From: Finegoldia magna
GTDB taxonomy: Bacteria; Bacillota; Clostridia; Tissierellales; Peptoniphilaceae
DNA length: 6,966 nucleotides
Reading direction: 5' to 3'
NCBI RefSeq assembly: GCF_018371055.1
Contig: NZ_JAGYZD010000077.1
Coordinates: 1-6,966, forward strand
The notes below the pieces were generated by a model that was not told the origin of the DNA, searched no databases, and saw nothing but the letters and a program-made list of their open reading frames with translations. Numbering within the stretch: position 1 is the first letter of the stretch; each line of letters starts with the position of its first letter. Shown in pieces: positions 5,465 through 6,966 of the stretch. A program made the position numbers and the translations under genes.

Positions 5465-6966
5465 ATGAATAAATACAGAAACATAGTATTGGGGATTTTA
5501 GATGCTATAATCATTAATATATCGTATATTGTAGGTTTACTTTTAAGATTTGACGGACAAGTACCGCCAAGGTATATGAGTTACTATTTTAAATATGCAG
5601 CCGTAGTTACAATAATACAAATTTTGATACTTTTTATTTTCAAAATGTACAAGGTAATGTGGAGGTATGCAACATTTGAAGACTACTTAAAAGCTGGTGT
5701 GTACACTGCTATTGCAAGTGTTGGTTCTTCATTGTTTTTGATTTTGGTAAAATCAACTCTTCCAAGATCAAGCTTTTTGATTGCCCTTGTTTTTGAAGTT
5801 GTATTGATTTTAATAGTTCGTATGATTGCAAGAACTAAAACTGATAAAAAATCAGCTGTTGAACAAACTATCGCAGGTCAAGTTAATTCAATGGTAATAG
5901 GAGCAGGTGCTGCGGGAGTTTTGGTTGTACGTGAAATGTTAAATCACCCTGAAATGAAATCCAAACCTGTGTGTATAATCGACGATGACAATACAAAAAT
6001 AAACAAAAGTATTTCGTCGGTTCCGGTTGTAGGTGACACAAGTGATATTGTTAAAAAGGCACATGAGTACAACGTTGAAGAAATTGTTTTAGCGATACCA
6101 ACTATAGATTCAGAACGAAAGAAACAAATTCTTAATGAATGCGAAAAACTTAATGCAAAAGTTAAAATAATGCCTGGCTATTATGAATTTATAGATTCCA
6201 AGGTTGATTTGAAAGATTTAAGAGATGTTCAAATCGAAGACTTGCTTGGACGTGACCAAGTAGTATTGGACAAAGAAATTCTTAATGAATTTTTGAACGA
6301 TAAAGTCGTAATGGTAACTGGCGCAGGTGGATCAATAGGTAGTGAGCTTTGTAGACAAATATTAAAATATAAACCAAAAAAATTGGTGATGATTGATATC
6401 TATGAAAACACTACTTATGATATACAAAATGAAATTTTGAGAAATGATCCTGATGCACCAATTGATGTTATTATAGAATCTATAAGAAACTTCGATAGAA
6501 TGAATGCGATTTTTGGAATTCACAAACCAGATGTTGTGTTCCACGCTGCAGCTCACAAACACGTTCCTTTGATGGAACATTCACCACAAGCAGCTGTTTT
6601 GAACAATGTATTTGGAACGAAAAATATAATAGATTGTTGCGATATTCATAACGTCAAGAAATTCGTATTAATATCTACAGATAAGGCGGTTAATCCGACA
6701 TCTGTAATGGGTTGCACAAAGAGAATTTGTGAGCTATTAGTACAATCTAAAAATCAAATTTCTAAAACAGAGTATGTAGCAGTTCGATTTGGAAATGTGC
6801 TTGGATCAAATGGTTCAGTAATTCCACTATTCAAAAAGCAAATTCAAGAAGGTGGACCAGTTACTGTTACCCACAAGGATATCATTAGATATTTCATGAC
6901 AATTCCTGAAGCTTGTCAACTTGTTATGCAAGCTGGAGCAATGGCAGAAGGTGGAGAAATATTTGT
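5465..6966 (+). CDS. membrane-bound nucleotide-sugar 4,6-dehydratase (CapD/PglF/WbpM type), 5' part
   Basis: The frame runs 500 codons from ATG 5465 and is still open at the right edge. Full-length relatives are usually about 600-650 residues. Four hydrophobic segments at about 7-27, 44-62, 78-96 and 103-121 anchor it in the membrane. A first Rossmann-like domain follows (MVIGAGAAG, 143-151), then the family linker QIEDLLGRD (256-264), and the extended-SDR catalytic domain with NAD(P) motif GAGGSIG (286-292) and FHAAAHKHVPLME (359-371). The active site is STDKAVNPTSVMG (404-416), with Asp406, Lys407 and Met415. Met replaces the usual SDR tyrosine, followed by Lys419, as is typical of this subfamily. 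RYFMTIPEACQLV (475-487) is the expected C-terminal motif. Relatives convert UDP-GlcNAc to a 4-keto-6-deoxy sugar for capsule, O-antigen or glycoprotein sugars such as bacillosamine or FucNAc. Substrate here is inference. It has its own promoter and could open a glycan gene cluster. Confidence 0.93.
   Translation, partial: MNKYRNIVLGILDAIIINISYIVGLLLRFDGQVPPRYMSYYFKYAAVVTIIQILILFIFKMYKVMWRYATFEDYLKAGVYTAIASVGSSLFLILVKSTLPRSSFLIALVFEVVLILIVRMIARTKTDKKSAVEQTIAGQVNSMVIGAGAAGVLVVREMLNHPEMKSKPVCIIDDDNTKINKSISSVPVVGDTSDIVKKAHEYNVEEIVLAIPTIDSERKKQILNECEKLNAKVKIMPGYYEFIDSKVDLKDLRDVQIEDLLGRDQVVLDKEILNEFLNDKVVMVTGAGGSIGSELCRQILKYKPKKLVMIDIYENTTYDIQNEILRNDPDAPIDVIIESIRNFDRMNAIFGIHKPDVVFHAAAHKHVPLMEHSPQAAVLNNVFGTKNIIDCCDIHNVKKFVLISTDKAVNPTSVMGCTKRICELLVQSKNQISKTEYVAVRFGNVLGSNGSVIPLFKKQIQEGGPVTVTHKDIIRYFMTIPEACQLVMQAGAMAEGGEIF

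Noticed and set aside
6128..6289. Repeated string ATTCTTAATGAAT at about 6129 and 6280
   Set aside because: Both copies encode the same ordinary Ile-Leu-Asn-Glu residues in the same gene. This is best explained by chance in AT-rich coding DNA rather than a functional repeat.
6362..6580. Minus-strand ORF of 72 codons inside the dehydratase gene
   Set aside because: It lies within the conserved SDR domain coding region and shows no independent coding signal.

Overview
This window looks like a chromosomal segment from a low-GC, AT-rich Firmicute. Evidence for this is strong AGGAGG-type ribosome binding sites, frequent AGA arginine codons, GTG and TTG starts beside ATG, and the gene families present. 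The mix of an LCP wall-polymer protein, a type 2 IPP isomerase, BioY and rpsF-ssb-rpsR suggests an anaerobic coccus of the Finegoldia/Peptoniphilaceae kind. That genus-level guess is inference from memory of such genomes and is not proven here.

Layout. Bases 2-1755 carry two rightward genes: the 3' part of a LytR-CpsA-Psr (LCP) protein, then fni (type 2 isopentenyl-diphosphate isomerase). They converge on a leftward pair, a TIM-barrel protein of unknown function (3019-2330) overlapping bioY (2337-1804). One hairpin at about 1754-1806 appears to terminate transcription from both sides. Bases 3020-3198 form a divergent promoter region. It fires leftward into the barrel gene/bioY pair and rightward into rpsF-ssb-rpsR, which has a short structured leader resembling an S6:S18 autoregulatory element. 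The ribosomal operon ends at a clear intrinsic terminator (4274-4299). A branched-chain aminotransferase gene (4318-5379) follows with almost no leader. An extended -10 promoter then drives a membrane-bound nucleotide-sugar 4,6-dehydratase of the CapD/PglF/WbpM type (5465 to beyond the right edge), possibly the first gene of a glycan or capsule locus.

How the genes fit together. rpsF-ssb-rpsR is a true functional unit: S6 and S18 bind each other on the 30S platform and SSB serves replication. The LCP protein and the dehydratase both concern cell-surface glycopolymers but sit in separate transcription units. fni supplies DMAPP/IPP balance for isoprenoids, including the lipid carriers used in wall synthesis. 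BioY supplies biotin uptake. IlvE closes branched-chain amino acid synthesis or opens their degradation.

I found no mobile element, CRISPR array, tRNA or rRNA gene, and no convincing new multi-gene system. The points most worth a second look are the unknown barrel gene coupled to bioY, the rpsF leader, the TTG start of ssb with an overlapping two-codon ORF, the cysteine-free S18, and the missing promoter of ilvE.
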